Below, one piece after another: positions 7,431-15,425 of a stretch of 18,374 nt of DNA. The notes under the pieces were generated by a model. That model searched no databases, was not told where the DNA came from, and saw nothing but the letters and a program-made list of their open reading frames with translations. Positions within the stretch are counted from its first letter, which is position 1, and every line of letters begins with the position of its first letter. The DNA is from an uncultured Caryophanales bacterium (GTDB lineage: Bacteria > Bacillota_I > Bacilli_A > RFN20 > CAG-826). The DNA is taken from positions 1 to 18,374 of the forward strand of contig CAMORU010000008.1 of assembly GCA_946624155.1 (NCBI GenBank). Reading direction: 5' to 3'. The position numbers and the translations under genes are program-made.

Positions 7431-8093
7431 ATGGATTTCAAAACAGTTGAAGTTAAAGAAAATATACTTATTGAAAATAATAAAAAAGCTGAAGAATTAC
7501 GCAAAAATTTAAAGAAAAAAGGCATATTTTTCATTAATTTAATGGCTTCTCCAGGTGCTGGTAAAACCACCCTTTTAGTGGAACTTATTAAAAAATTAAA
7601 AGAAAAATACAAAATCGGGGTTATGGAAGCTGATATAGATGGAGATGTTGATGCTGAACGTATTTCTTCTTTAACTGGTGTTCGTTCAATACAAGTCCAT
7701 ACTTCTGGTGCGTGTCATTTAACTGCACAGATGGTTGAAGATGCAATTAAAGAATTTAATATTGATAATTTAGATCTTCTTATTTTAGAGAATGTTGGAA
7801 ACCTAGTTTGCCCAGCAGAATTTGATACTGGTTCTCATATAAATATGATGCTTTTATCTGTTCCAGAAGGACATGATAAACCGCTTAAATATCCTTTAAT
7901 TTTTAAAGTAAGCGATATCGCAGTTATAACAAAAATAGATACTCTTCCAATTTTTAAATTTGATATTGAACTTTGTAAAGAATATATTCATCGTCGAAAT
8001 AAAAATGCGAAGATTTTTGCTGTTTCTTCTATTAAAAAAGAAGGAGTTAGTGAACTCGCTTCTTATTTAGATAAATTAATCGAAAATAGATAA
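7431..8093 (+). CDS. hypB: HypB-type GTPase, copy 2
   Basis: A 220-residue HypB paralogue that keeps the P-loop SPGAGKT (near 40-46), EADIDGDVDA, the metal site Cys95-His96 with Cys127 (NVGNLVCPAEFDTG), and PEGHDKPLKYP. The guanine-specificity motif is TKID (167-170) in place of NKID. I chose ATG 7431 because it follows a purine-rich AGAGA and the candidate promoter, and because the protein then begins like copy 1. Upstream in-frame codons from 7341 would add 30 hydrophobic, low-complexity residues overlapping the start of the divergent copy. It stands alone and converges on the diguanylate cyclase gene with a 21-bp gap. Both copies look functional, so this is paralogy, not decay. Its specific client enzyme cannot be read from the sequence. 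Confidence 0.9.
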   Translation: MDFKTVEVKENILIENNKKAEELRKNLKKKGIFFINLMASPGAGKTTLLVELIKKLKEKYKIGVMEADIDGDVDAERISSLTGVRSIQVHTSGACHLTAQMVEDAIKEFNIDNLDLLILENVGNLVCPAEFDTGSHINMMLLSVPEGHDKPLKYPLIFKVSDIAVITKIDTLPIFKFDIELCKEYIHRRNKNAKIFAVSSIKKEGVSELASYLDKLIENR

Positions 8094-8094
8094 A

Positions 8095-8110
8095 TATTTC
8101 TTTAGAAATA
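8095..8110. terminator. Weak AT-only hairpin between convergent genes
   Basis: TATTTC - TTTA - GAAATA forms a 6-bp stem in the 21-bp gap between hypB copy 2 and the diguanylate cyclase gene. It lacks G/C pairs and a clear T run, so termination here is uncertain. Confidence 0.25.
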
Positions 8111-8114
8111 AAAA

Positions 8115-9227
8115 CTATCTTTCTCCCATTTTATACTTTTCTTTAATCTCTTTTTTGTTTTTATACATTGCTTCATCAGCGCGTTGTAAAACATCTTTAA
8201 ATAATTCGCCTTTTTGATGAACTGAAACGCCATGAGCAAGCGAATAAATTAAATCAACTCCATCGTAGCGAACAGTTGAATAAGTGAAAATTTTCTCGAA
8301 TTTTTCGAGCTTATTTTTTAAATTTTTAAAATCATCTCCTAAAACTATCGTTAAGAATTCATCTCCACCAATGTGGTAACTTCTTGAAGTTTTAAATAAT
8401 TTAGGAAGTTCTTTTCCGGTATGAACGACTAAATGGCAACCATAACGATGGCCATATTTATCATTAGTAACTTTAAGATTATTAACATCCATCAAAATAA
8501 TAGCAAATTCAATGTCTTCACCAGCTTTAATCGCATTATTAATCTTATCAACTTTTTCAAAATAGCCTCTTTCATTAAATAACCCAGTTAAATCATCAAT
8601 ATAACTCATAGCTTCAAGACGTTTTTGAGCTTTATATTCTCTAATAGTTACTTCGTAATGTTTAAATGTTGAGATAATACAAACTAAAGCAAAAAGGGTT
8701 AAATTTATAAGATTTTCGTATCTAAAAATTCCTTTAAAAAATAGATAATCATTCACCAAAACAAAAGACATCATTGTGGAAAATGATGCCAATACAATTA
8801 ATGTGTAATAAATAGGTTCAACAACAAATAGACCTGAAGCCGCTGTAATAATAAGAAGATAAATAATAGGAGATGCCCCTATTTTTAAATCTAAAATAGC
8901 ATTAGTTGTTCCATAAATAAAAAGTAACAAAACATAAACATTAATAAGAATTGCTAATGCATGGCCAGATAATTTCTTTTTCTTATTTAAAATTAGAAAC
9001 AAAATTAACAAAGAGGAAGTAACCATCAAAATGATATGACTAATTAAATAAGTTAGATCGATAGCACCAGAAATAGAATTTGGATCAAAAACCCAATAAG
9101 TTGCATAAAATAAACCTAAAGTAGCAAGAAATGCTGATAAAATCAGCATCAAAGTAGAATACTTTTGGGTATGATCTTCAATAATTTTGGCGTTTTCCCT
9201 ACGCTTTTGAAAATATTCTTTAATCAT
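8115..9227 (-). CDS. Membrane-anchored GGDEF diguanylate cyclase
   Basis: A 370-residue protein. Residues 25-188 contain about six hydrophobic segments (near 25-45, 57-80, 87-107, 117-134, 137-157 and 172-188), of a sensor type I cannot name. A short linker leads to a GGDEF domain from about 205: DDLTGLFN (211-218), ILMDVNNLKVTND (244-256, with metal Asp247), intact GGDEF at 287-291 and the C-terminal ADEAMYKNK. The predicted activity is c-di-GMP synthesis from 2 GTP at the inner face of the membrane. The RxxD inhibitory I-site normally found nine residues before GGDEF is absent; that stretch reads FKTSRSYHI, so product inhibition through this site is not expected. The ATG lies 2 bp after the stop of the permease gene, with only a weak AGAGA upstream, so it is probably translated by coupling as the last gene of the nucleoside transporter operon. 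Confidence 0.88.
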   Translation of the reverse strand: MIKEYFQKRRENAKIIEDHTQKYSTLMLILSAFLATLGLFYATYWVFDPNSISGAIDLTYLISHIILMVTSSLLILFLILNKKKKLSGHALAILINVYVLLLFIYGTTNAILDLKIGASPIIYLLIITAASGLFVVEPIYYTLIVLASFSTMMSFVLVNDYLFFKGIFRYENLINLTLFALVCIISTFKHYEVTIREYKAQKRLEAMSYIDDLTGLFNERGYFEKVDKINNAIKAGEDIEFAIILMDVNNLKVTNDKYGHRYGCHLVVHTGKELPKLFKTSRSYHIGGDEFLTIVLGDDFKNLKNKLEKFEKIFTYSTVRYDGVDLIYSLAHGVSVHQKGELFKDVLQRADEAMYKNKKEIKEKYKMGER

Positions 9228-9229
9228 AA

Positions 9230-10186
9230 TTATCTCTTAGCTTTATCGTAAGGAACTCCAACAGCTTTTGGGGCTGCATTTTTCTTGCTGGTAAATATCA
9301 AAACAATTAAACATACAACGTATGGCAAAGCTAAATAGAAGTAAGAAGAAATACCTAATTTAGCTAAGAAATCGATTGATGGATAAACAACAGAAAGTGT
9401 TTTAAATATTGAGAACACGAATGCTCCAAGGAAGATATAAAGTGGTTTCCATTGACCAAAAATAAGAACTGCAAGTGCTAAGAATCCGATTCCGTTTGCA
9501 CCGTTTGCAAATTCCCATTCTGCACTTGTTGTAAGAAGGAACAAACCACCTAATCCAGCAAAAATACCAGAAAATAGAATTCCGATATATCTTGTTTTGT
9601 TAACATTAATTCCGAGTGAATCTGCACTTGATGGATTTTCACCACAGCTAGATAATCTGAGCCCGTATTTAGTCTTGTAAATTACAAAGTAAACGATTGG
9701 AATTAAAGCTAAAACAATAAGAATTAACCAGTTAAATTTAACACCTGCAATACCGAATAAATTAACATTAAATATTTCATAAAATCTTGTGTAATTTAGT
9801 CGAGATTGACCAACTGGTAATGCCTCACTTTTCGTAACAAGTTTGATTAATACTACTGCTAAAGCAGTAGAAAGAATATTTAAAGCAGTTCCTGCAAGTG
9901 TTTGATTAGCTTTAAATGTAATAGAAGCGACCGCTAAAAGAAGTGAATAAAGTCCGGCACCAACAATCGCCACTAATATAACAATTATCGCGCTAATCCA
10001 GTTTGGAATTGTTGGAGGAAGTAAATGCATAATAATTCCTGCACAAAGTGCTCCAATAGTCATACAACCTTCAAGAGATAAAGCTATTGTTCCGCTCTTT
10101 TCAGAGAACATTCCACCTAAAGCTGTAATTGTTAAAATACAAACATAGGCTAAAAGAAATGTTAATGTTGATAATACAATTGTCAT
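9230..10186 (-). CDS. nupQ: ABC nucleoside importer permease, NupQ/BmpC type
   Basis: A 318-residue polytopic membrane protein of the branched permease family (RbsC/LivM-like), matching the shorter permease of Bacillus YufNOPQ/Nup importers. It begins with a hydrophobic segment and GGMFSEKSGTIALSLEGCMTIGA (family signature, residues 24-46), and has ANQTLAGTALNI and SCGENPSSADSLGINVNKTRYIG (near 180-202), the cytoplasmic loop that contacts the ATPase. It pairs with the 379-residue permease to form the membrane channel for nucleosides, with purines most likely by family. The ATG overlaps the TGA of the upstream permease in an ATGA arrangement, and AAGGAGG lies 7 bp upstream. The basic tail is KNAAPKAVGVPYDKAKR. 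The substrate is inferred from family and gene order. Confidence 0.88.
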   Translation of the reverse strand: MTIVLSTLTFLLAYVCILTITALGGMFSEKSGTIALSLEGCMTIGALCAGIIMHLLPPTIPNWISAIIVILVAIVGAGLYSLLLAVASITFKANQTLAGTALNILSTALAVVLIKLVTKSEALPVGQSRLNYTRFYEIFNVNLFGIAGVKFNWLILIVLALIPIVYFVIYKTKYGLRLSSCGENPSSADSLGINVNKTRYIGILFSGIFAGLGGLFLLTTSAEWEFANGANGIGFLALAVLIFGQWKPLYIFLGAFVFSIFKTLSVVYPSIDFLAKLGISSYFYLALPYVVCLIVLIFTSKKNAAPKAVGVPYDKAKR

Positions 10187-11322
10187 TTTTTAGCCTCCTT
10201 GTCTCTACTTAATTTAGAAATCTCTTCTTTTATTTCGTTTTTATTAATAATTTGTTTAACAAAAGCTACAAATCCAGATAGATAAATTATGACTGAAGTC
10301 ATAATAGAAGCAACTTCTGGGGCAAAACCTAAATCAGTAATCATTGATCCACCATCTGTAATGTGCTGGATAAAATATGAAGAGAAAATGATTCCAATAG
10401 GGTGTAGACCACCTAAGAAAGCTGCTGAAATTCCTTGGAAACCAATAGCAGGAACTGCTGAAGAAAGTCGCCAAGAAGTAAATCCGTTTTGTAAACTTAA
10501 TGATGCTGCCAAACCAGCTAATGCACCAGAAATAGCTGTAGTAATTAATATATTTTTAACTCTGTTAATTCCAGCATAATTAGCTGCATCACCATTTAAA
10601 CCTGTCGCTTTAATTTCGTAACCAATCGTAGTCTTTTTAAACATTATGTAAATGATTATTGTTATTAGAATGACTAAAATCATTCCAAGACCTACAATTT
10701 CGTTACCAGAAAATATTTTGTCTAAACCAATTTGAGGTATAAAGGAATTTAAACCTGGTTCAATTCGTTTTGCTTCAGAGTGAGAAGCATCCCAAACAGC
10801 AGGATTAGATGAAAGAATTCCATTAACTAAATATAAAGCAATCCAGTTAAGCATAATACCTGAAATAACTTCGTTAACGTTAAAGAAAACCTTTAGTGCT
10901 CCAGTAATCATTGCCCATAAAGCAGCACCAATCATGGCTACAATCATTACAATCCACCATGGTAAATTGGCCCCGAAACCTAAAAAAGCAATAATTAATG
11001 CGGCAATTGAATATTGGCCAGACGCTCCTAAATTAAATAATCCACACTTATAAGAAACTAAAATTGATAAGCTCATGGCAATTAAAGGAGCGGTCTTAGC
11101 AAGAGTTTGACCAAAATAATTCCATCTATCTGCTGGACTTTTGAAAACTAAAAAATTTCCTAAGACTGAACTCATTCCAAAAAATGAGTCTTTTGCATTA
11201 ATGCAAACTAAAATAATAAAACCTAAAAGCAAACCTACTAAAGCACACCATAAAGATGTAACAACTGTTTTTGTCGCATCTTTTTTAATTAATGAAGAGA
11301 AAAACATTTTAATTTTATTCAT
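10183..11322 (-). CDS. nupP: ABC nucleoside importer permease, NupP/BmpB type
   Basis: A 379-residue polytopic permease of the longer type in nucleoside importers. A basic N-terminus precedes the first membrane segment (about 17-42). SYKCGLFNLGASGQYSIAAL (near 89-108) is the family signature, followed by NVNEVISGIMLNWIALYLVNG and ATGLNGDAANYAGINRVKN, the coupling-helix region, then GGLHPIGIIFSSYFIQH. It forms a heterodimeric channel with the 318-residue permease. The start at 11322 lies inside the last codons of the ATPase gene (8-bp overlap) and has AAAGGAG 7 bp upstream. It stops with TGA, one of the signs that the organism uses the standard bacterial code. Confidence 0.88.
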   Translation of the reverse strand: MNKIKMFFSSLIKKDATKTVVTSLWCALVGLLLGFIILVCINAKDSFFGMSSVLGNFLVFKSPADRWNYFGQTLAKTAPLIAMSLSILVSYKCGLFNLGASGQYSIAALIIAFLGFGANLPWWIVMIVAMIGAALWAMITGALKVFFNVNEVISGIMLNWIALYLVNGILSSNPAVWDASHSEAKRIEPGLNSFIPQIGLDKIFSGNEIVGLGMILVILITIIIYIMFKKTTIGYEIKATGLNGDAANYAGINRVKNILITTAISGALAGLAASLSLQNGFTSWRLSSAVPAIGFQGISAAFLGGLHPIGIIFSSYFIQHITDGGSMITDLGFAPEVASIMTSVIIYLSGFVAFVKQIINKNEIKEEISKLSRDKEAKK

Positions 11323-12931
11323 GTTTACTCTCCTTTATGGCGTTAACTTTATCTCTTTTAGCGCCAGACATATATAAACCTAGAGTTTGTTTATCAACCT
11401 TTTTAGGATCAAATTCTCCAACAATTTGGCCTTCATACATGACTAAGATTCTATCGGAAAGAGAGAAAACTTGATCTAACTCTAATGAAACTAAAAGAAT
11501 ACCTTTATTTTCTTCTCTTTGCTTAAGCAAAAGTTCATGAATTGTTTCGATTGCACCAATGTCAAGACCTCTAGTTGGTTGTACAGCAATTAATAAATCT
11601 GTGTTACGTTCAATTTCTCTACCAATAATTATTTTTTGTTGGTTTCCACCAGACATACTTCTAACAATCGTGTTTCCGTCACCACTTGAACGAACATCGT
11701 ATTTTGCAATTAAATCATCGCCATATTTTTTGATTGTTTTGTTATTTAAGAATAAACATTTCGAAAATTCTTTTTCATAATACCTATCTAAAACAGCATT
11801 TTCGTAAATAGAATAGTCCAAGACTAATCCATATTTATGTCTATCTTCTGGAATATGAGATAATCCTGCTTTAATCTTTTCTCTTATAGAGAAAGAAGAA
11901 ATATCCTCTCCATTTAATAATATTTTTCCACCATGACTTTTCTTAATTCCGGTAATTCCATAAATGACTTCTTGTTGTCCATTTCCATCAATACCAGCCA
12001 AAGTGACAATTTCACCTTTTCTAACATTAAATGAGACGTCATTAACAATATTTTTCTTTGTAAAAGGATCAATAAGGGTTAAATGTTCAACTCTTAAAAT
12101 TTCTGCACCTGGTTTTTTAACTGATTTTTCATCCATTAATTTAACTTTTCTTCCAACCATCAAAGACGAAATCTCTTGTTTATTAGTTTTACTAACATCT
12201 AAAGTATCGATGTATTGTCCTTTTCGAATAACTGTAATTTCATCACTTACTTCAAAAACTTCATTAAGTTTATGAGAAATGAAGATGATTGATTTGCCTT
12301 CTTTTTTAAGATTTTTTAGAACTTGAAGAAATTCTTCAATTTCCTGTTCAGTCAAGACAGCTGTAGGTTCATCAAAAATTAAAATATCGTTTTTTCGATA
12401 AAGCATTTTGATAATTTCAACTTTTTGTTGCATTTCCACCGAAATATCTTTAATTTTTGCATCTAAATCAACTTGTAAATCGTATTGTTTAATAATTTTA
12501 TTAACTTCTTCTCTAGCTTTCTTATAATCAATCATTTTAAAAACTTTTTTATTAAGGTAATTAAAACATCTTTTAAAGAAGTTGTGATTATCGCTATACT
12601 CTTTTAAAGTCTCATCACCCAAAATAATATTTTGTAAAACTGTAAAAGATTCTACCAATTTAAAATGTTGATGAACCATTCCAATATTTAATTTAGTAGC
12701 ATCATTAGGGTTAGAAATTTTAACTTCAACACCATCTTTTTTAATAATTCCTTCATCTGGTTCATACAAACCAAAAAGAATGGACATTATTGTTGATTTT
12801 CCTGCACCATTTTCACCACAAAGGGCTAAAATGTGACCTTTTTTGAGCCTAATATCGACATGATCGTTTGCTAAAATAGAGCCAAATCTTTTGGTAATTC
12901 CGAGCATTTCGATCGCATAGACATCTCTCAT
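11315..12931 (-). CDS. nupO: ABC nucleoside importer ATP-binding protein, NupO/BmpA-linked type
   Basis: A 538-residue protein with two fused nucleotide-binding domains. Domain 1 has Walker A GENGAGKST (39-47), a Q-loop MVHQHFK, signature ISVEMQQ (163-169) and Walker B ILIFDE (183-188). Domain 2 has the degenerate Walker A GIDGNGQQE (313-321), signature MSGGNQQK (426-433) and LLIAVQPTRGLD (446-457). This asymmetry is normal for RbsA/NupO-type ATPases. Domain 1 carries about 20 extra residues (near 108-132, including NHNFFKRCFNYLNKK) after LGDE that I do not recall from relatives. I chose ATG 12931, one base after the stop of the binding-protein gene and 13 bp after AAAGGA. The upstream in-frame ATG at 12958 has no Shine-Dalgarno and lies within the preceding gene. 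It powers import with the two permeases. Confidence 0.9.
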   Translation of the reverse strand: MRDVYAIEMLGITKRFGSILANDHVDIRLKKGHILALCGENGAGKSTIMSILFGLYEPDEGIIKKDGVEVKISNPNDATKLNIGMVHQHFKLVESFTVLQNIILGDETLKEYSDNHNFFKRCFNYLNKKVFKMIDYKKAREEVNKIIKQYDLQVDLDAKIKDISVEMQQKVEIIKMLYRKNDILIFDEPTAVLTEQEIEEFLQVLKNLKKEGKSIIFISHKLNEVFEVSDEITVIRKGQYIDTLDVSKTNKQEISSLMVGRKVKLMDEKSVKKPGAEILRVEHLTLIDPFTKKNIVNDVSFNVRKGEIVTLAGIDGNGQQEVIYGITGIKKSHGGKILLNGEDISSFSIREKIKAGLSHIPEDRHKYGLVLDYSIYENAVLDRYYEKEFSKCLFLNNKTIKKYGDDLIAKYDVRSSGDGNTIVRSMSGGNQQKIIIGREIERNTDLLIAVQPTRGLDIGAIETIHELLLKQREENKGILLVSLELDQVFSLSDRILVMYEGQIVGEFDPKKVDKQTLGLYMSGAKRDKVNAIKESKHE

Positions 12932-12932
12932 C

Positions 12933-14063
12933 TTATTTAATGTTTCCTTTTTTACCATCTATGATGACATTAGGGTAAGATGCTTGAACTGGAAGATTAT
13001 AAGTGCGATCAGCATCGACAATCATTTCTCTTGTTCCATCATCAATTTCTTTGACAATTTTTTTGTATTCAGAAATTGAGAAATTTTTAAATCTCCAATT
13101 ATCCATTGGAAGTTTTACATAATTCAACTCAGGATGTTCAGCTGAGACGATTCCAAGATCTTTGAAACCGTTCTCCCAAATATTTTTCTTATATAAATCT
13201 TCGAGTTTATTGACGACTGTACTTTTAATATCTTTCATAGCGCTTGTGACGCAAATTCCTTTTCCATAATCTTTATCAATAATTGGACGTTGATCAATAT
13301 CAACACCAATCATATAGCCATTATTTTCTTTAGCGGCTTGAGCAACTGAAGTATAAATACTTCCTCCACATGAAAAGACTATATCGGTTGCATCTGTTTT
13401 GTACCAGTTATCCATGTATTTATAAATATCGCTATCTCCAAAGAATTGACCGCTATAAGCATATTTAAGATTTGCTTTTATTCCTAATTCTCCAGCAGCA
13501 TCACTAATTCCTTGGGCATAACCACAACCAAAGTTAACAACCGCTGGAGCAGCAATTCCTCCTAAATAACCGAGTTTTGTAAAACCTTCTTTAACTGCGG
13601 CATAACCCGCTAAATAACCACCAATATATTCGCGATAATTGTAAACAACAATGTTTTTAGTGAGTTTAAATCCATGAAAATCGCCCTCTCCAATATCAAG
13701 TCCTATAAACTTAACTTCTGGGTGTTTTGGAGCAACTTCAGCAATAGGATCGCCTAAAGCGAAACCTGGACATAAAATAACGTTATAACCTCTATCAATA
13801 GCGAGGTTTATTGATTTAATACGTTCAGCTTTTGAAATATCACTAGGTTTAAAATAATTAAATTTAATATTGTTTTTCTTCGACCAATCTTTAGCGCCTT
13901 CATAACAAGCTTGGTTAAAAGAAGCATCATTAACATCTGAAAAATCAGTAACCATTGCAACTTGGAATGTATCACCATGCTTTGTTGATAATGACCCAAG
14001 AGAAAATACTAGAGTAAAGAATACAAGTGAAGTTAGAAGAAATGCTAACAAAATTTTCTTCAT
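12933..14063 (-). CDS. BMP-family (Med/BmpA/TmpC-like) nucleoside-binding protein without lipobox cysteine
   Basis: A 376-residue substrate-binding protein. The N-terminus MKKILLAFLLTSLVFFTL is a signal or anchor segment (about 4-23). The BMP fold follows: MVTDFSDVNDASFNQACYEG (37-56), SINLAIDRGYNVILCPGFAL, VKFIGLDIGEGD, EYIGGYLAGYAA, KLGYLGGIAAPAV, FSCGGSIYTSVAQAA, GVDIDQRP and VTSAMKDI. BMP proteins bind nucleosides and present them to the permeases. Gram-positive members are usually lipoproteins, but the first cysteine here is residue 53, so there is no lipobox. It is presumably held by an uncleaved signal anchor, or secreted. It is the first gene of the five-gene operon. The ATG lies 8 bp after a candidate -10 with no Shine-Dalgarno, suggesting a leaderless message. 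Confidence 0.88.
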   Translation of the reverse strand: MKKILLAFLLTSLVFFTLVFSLGSLSTKHGDTFQVAMVTDFSDVNDASFNQACYEGAKDWSKKNNIKFNYFKPSDISKAERIKSINLAIDRGYNVILCPGFALGDPIAEVAPKHPEVKFIGLDIGEGDFHGFKLTKNIVVYNYREYIGGYLAGYAAVKEGFTKLGYLGGIAAPAVVNFGCGYAQGISDAAGELGIKANLKYAYSGQFFGDSDIYKYMDNWYKTDATDIVFSCGGSIYTSVAQAAKENNGYMIGVDIDQRPIIDKDYGKGICVTSAMKDIKSTVVNKLEDLYKKNIWENGFKDLGIVSAEHPELNYVKLPMDNWRFKNFSISEYKKIVKEIDDGTREMIVDADRTYNLPVQASYPNVIIDGKKGNIK

Positions 14064-14071
14064 GCATATAT

Positions 14072-14080
14072 CTTATAACA
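14072..14080 (-). promoter_or_regulatory. Extended -10 promoter of the nucleoside transporter operon
   Basis: On the minus strand TGTTATAAG is an extended -10 (TGn plus TATAAG at 14072-14077). Only 8 bp separate it from the ATG at 14063, so the message would have almost no 5' leader. No convincing -35 is seen, as is acceptable for extended -10 promoters. Confidence 0.45.
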
Positions 14081-14091
14081 ATAAATTGTTA
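14076..14091. promoter_or_regulatory. Perfect 16-bp palindrome over the transporter promoter, candidate repressor operator
   Basis: TAACAAT - AA - ATTGTTA is a perfect inverted repeat covering the upstream half of the extended -10. Binding there should block transcription of the BMP operon. The regulator is unknown; a purine or nucleoside-responsive repressor is a guess from context. Confidence 0.5.
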
Positions 14092-14147
14092 AATAGTAGA
14101 AAATTTAGTATAAATTTCTCTTTCTTTTTAATCATAATTACTAACGA

Positions 14148-14156
14148 TGCTATAAT
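14148..14156 (+). promoter_or_regulatory. Extended -10 promoter of the acyltransferase-oxidoreductase pair, probably leaderless
   Basis: TGCTATAAT (TATAAT at 14151-14156) is a perfect extended -10, with a TTAATC-like -35 around 14128-14133. The ATG at 14163 begins 7 bases after the -10, exactly where transcription should start, and there is no Shine-Dalgarno, so the message should be leaderless. Confidence 0.6.
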
Positions 14157-14162
14157 TTAGAA

Positions 14163-15404
14163 ATGCTAGACAATATAAAAAGATTTGATATGAAAGCTCC
14201 CCCAAAAAGGCAAAAATTACGTCTTTTGGGTTATATCAAAGCTCTACCTGTGCTTGTAGCACATAAAGGTAAAATAACTAAAATCAATATGAAAGGTGTT
14301 AAACCTCCATATCTTTTACTTGCGAATCACAACGCTTTAATGGATGTTGATATCTTAAATTTAGCAACTTTCCCTCACCGCGTTAATTATGTCATCGCAA
14401 TTGATGGATTTATTGGTAGAGAAAAGTTACTTAGAAATGTTGGAGGAATTTGTAAAAGAAAATTTACCAACGACTTAAATTTAATAAAACATTTAAGAAC
14501 GGTTAGAAATAACGGCGATATTGTTCAAATATTCGCAGAGGCGAGATATTCACTATGTGGAACTAATGCGATTATCCCAGAAAGTGTCGCTAAATTAGCA
14601 AAATTCTTAGGAATTCCTGTAGTTTTTCTAAAAATGCATGGTCATCACATCAACTCTCCATACTGGAATCTTCATAATAGAAAGATCAAAGGTATTGAGG
14701 CTGAAATGGAATGCATTATAAATAAAGAAGAAATCAGTTCTCTTCCTTTGGAAGAAGTTAATGATAGAATCCAAAAAGCCTACGTTTATGATGACTATAA
14801 ATGGCAAAAGGAAAAAGGAATTGAGGTCAAATACAAAGGTAGAGCAGAAGGCTTACACAAGGTCCTTTACCAGTGTCCTCACTGCCACACTGAATACGAA
14901 ATGGACTCCAAAGACAACATTTTGTTCTGTAAACACTGTGGAAAGAAATGGGAATATTCAACTCTTGGAGAACTTAAAGCTATTGATGGTGAGACTGAAT
15001 TTTCACACATTCCAGATTGGTATGAATGGGAAAGAGAGCAGGTTAGAAAAGAAGTCGAAGCTGGAAGATACTATTTTGAAAGTGAAGTCCATGTTGACGC
15101 CCTTCCAAATGCAGATAAATTTATTCATCTTGGCAAAGCCAAGCTCATCCACAGTATGGATGGGTTCCACCTAACCGGATACTATAAAGAAAATGATGAG
15201 CATTACTCTTTAGATATTCCTAGTTCCACCACTTATTCAGTTCATATTGAGTATGAATATTTAGGTAAATTTGGAGACTGTGTTGATCTAAATACACTTG
15301 AAGATACATTATATGTATATCCTGAATGTGAGAAGTTTGCAGTCACTAAAATATCTTTGGCATGTGAAGAAATTTATAAACTATTAACCAAAAAAGAAAA
15401 GTAA
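14163..15404 (+). CDS. PlsC-type acyltransferase fused to a zinc ribbon
   Basis: A 413-residue protein. Residues 20-215 form a lysophospholipid acyltransferase-like domain: the catalytic HX4D motif is His56-Asp61 in ANHNALMD, and the second motif is FAEARYS (124-130), replacing the usual PEGTR. IPVVFLKMHG (151-160) follows. Residues 238-259 form a zinc ribbon (CPHC at 238-241 and CKHC at 256-259). The C-terminal 140 residues are a mostly beta-predicted region that I do not recognise. The family transfers acyl groups from acyl-ACP or acyl-CoA to a hydroxyl acceptor at the inner membrane face. Gly-to-Ala in the second motif and the zinc ribbon suggest a non-standard acceptor instead of housekeeping PlsC. 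It is 21 bp upstream of, and likely co-transcribed with, the CrtI-like oxidoreductase. Confidence 0.8.
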   Translation: MLDNIKRFDMKAPPKRQKLRLLGYIKALPVLVAHKGKITKINMKGVKPPYLLLANHNALMDVDILNLATFPHRVNYVIAIDGFIGREKLLRNVGGICKRKFTNDLNLIKHLRTVRNNGDIVQIFAEARYSLCGTNAIIPESVAKLAKFLGIPVVFLKMHGHHINSPYWNLHNRKIKGIEAEMECIINKEEISSLPLEEVNDRIQKAYVYDDYKWQKEKGIEVKYKGRAEGLHKVLYQCPHCHTEYEMDSKDNILFCKHCGKKWEYSTLGELKAIDGETEFSHIPDWYEWEREQVRKEVEAGRYYFESEVHVDALPNADKFIHLGKAKLIHSMDGFHLTGYYKENDEHYSLDIPSSTTYSVHIEYEYLGKFGDCVDLNTLEDTLYVYPECEKFAVTKISLACEEIYKLLTKKEK

Positions 15405-15425
15405 TTTAACTACTTAATTTTTATT

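Noticed and set aside
12932..12958. ATG at 12958 for the transporter ATPase
   Set aside because: No Shine-Dalgarno; the ATG at 12931 follows the previous stop by one base and gives the normal family N-terminus.
14761..15174. A 137-codon frame inside the acyltransferase gene
   Set aside because: It lies wholly within the gene in another frame, has no ribosome binding site and no recognisable domain. The other long antisense frames inside the flavoprotein, ATPase and permease genes were rejected for the same reason.
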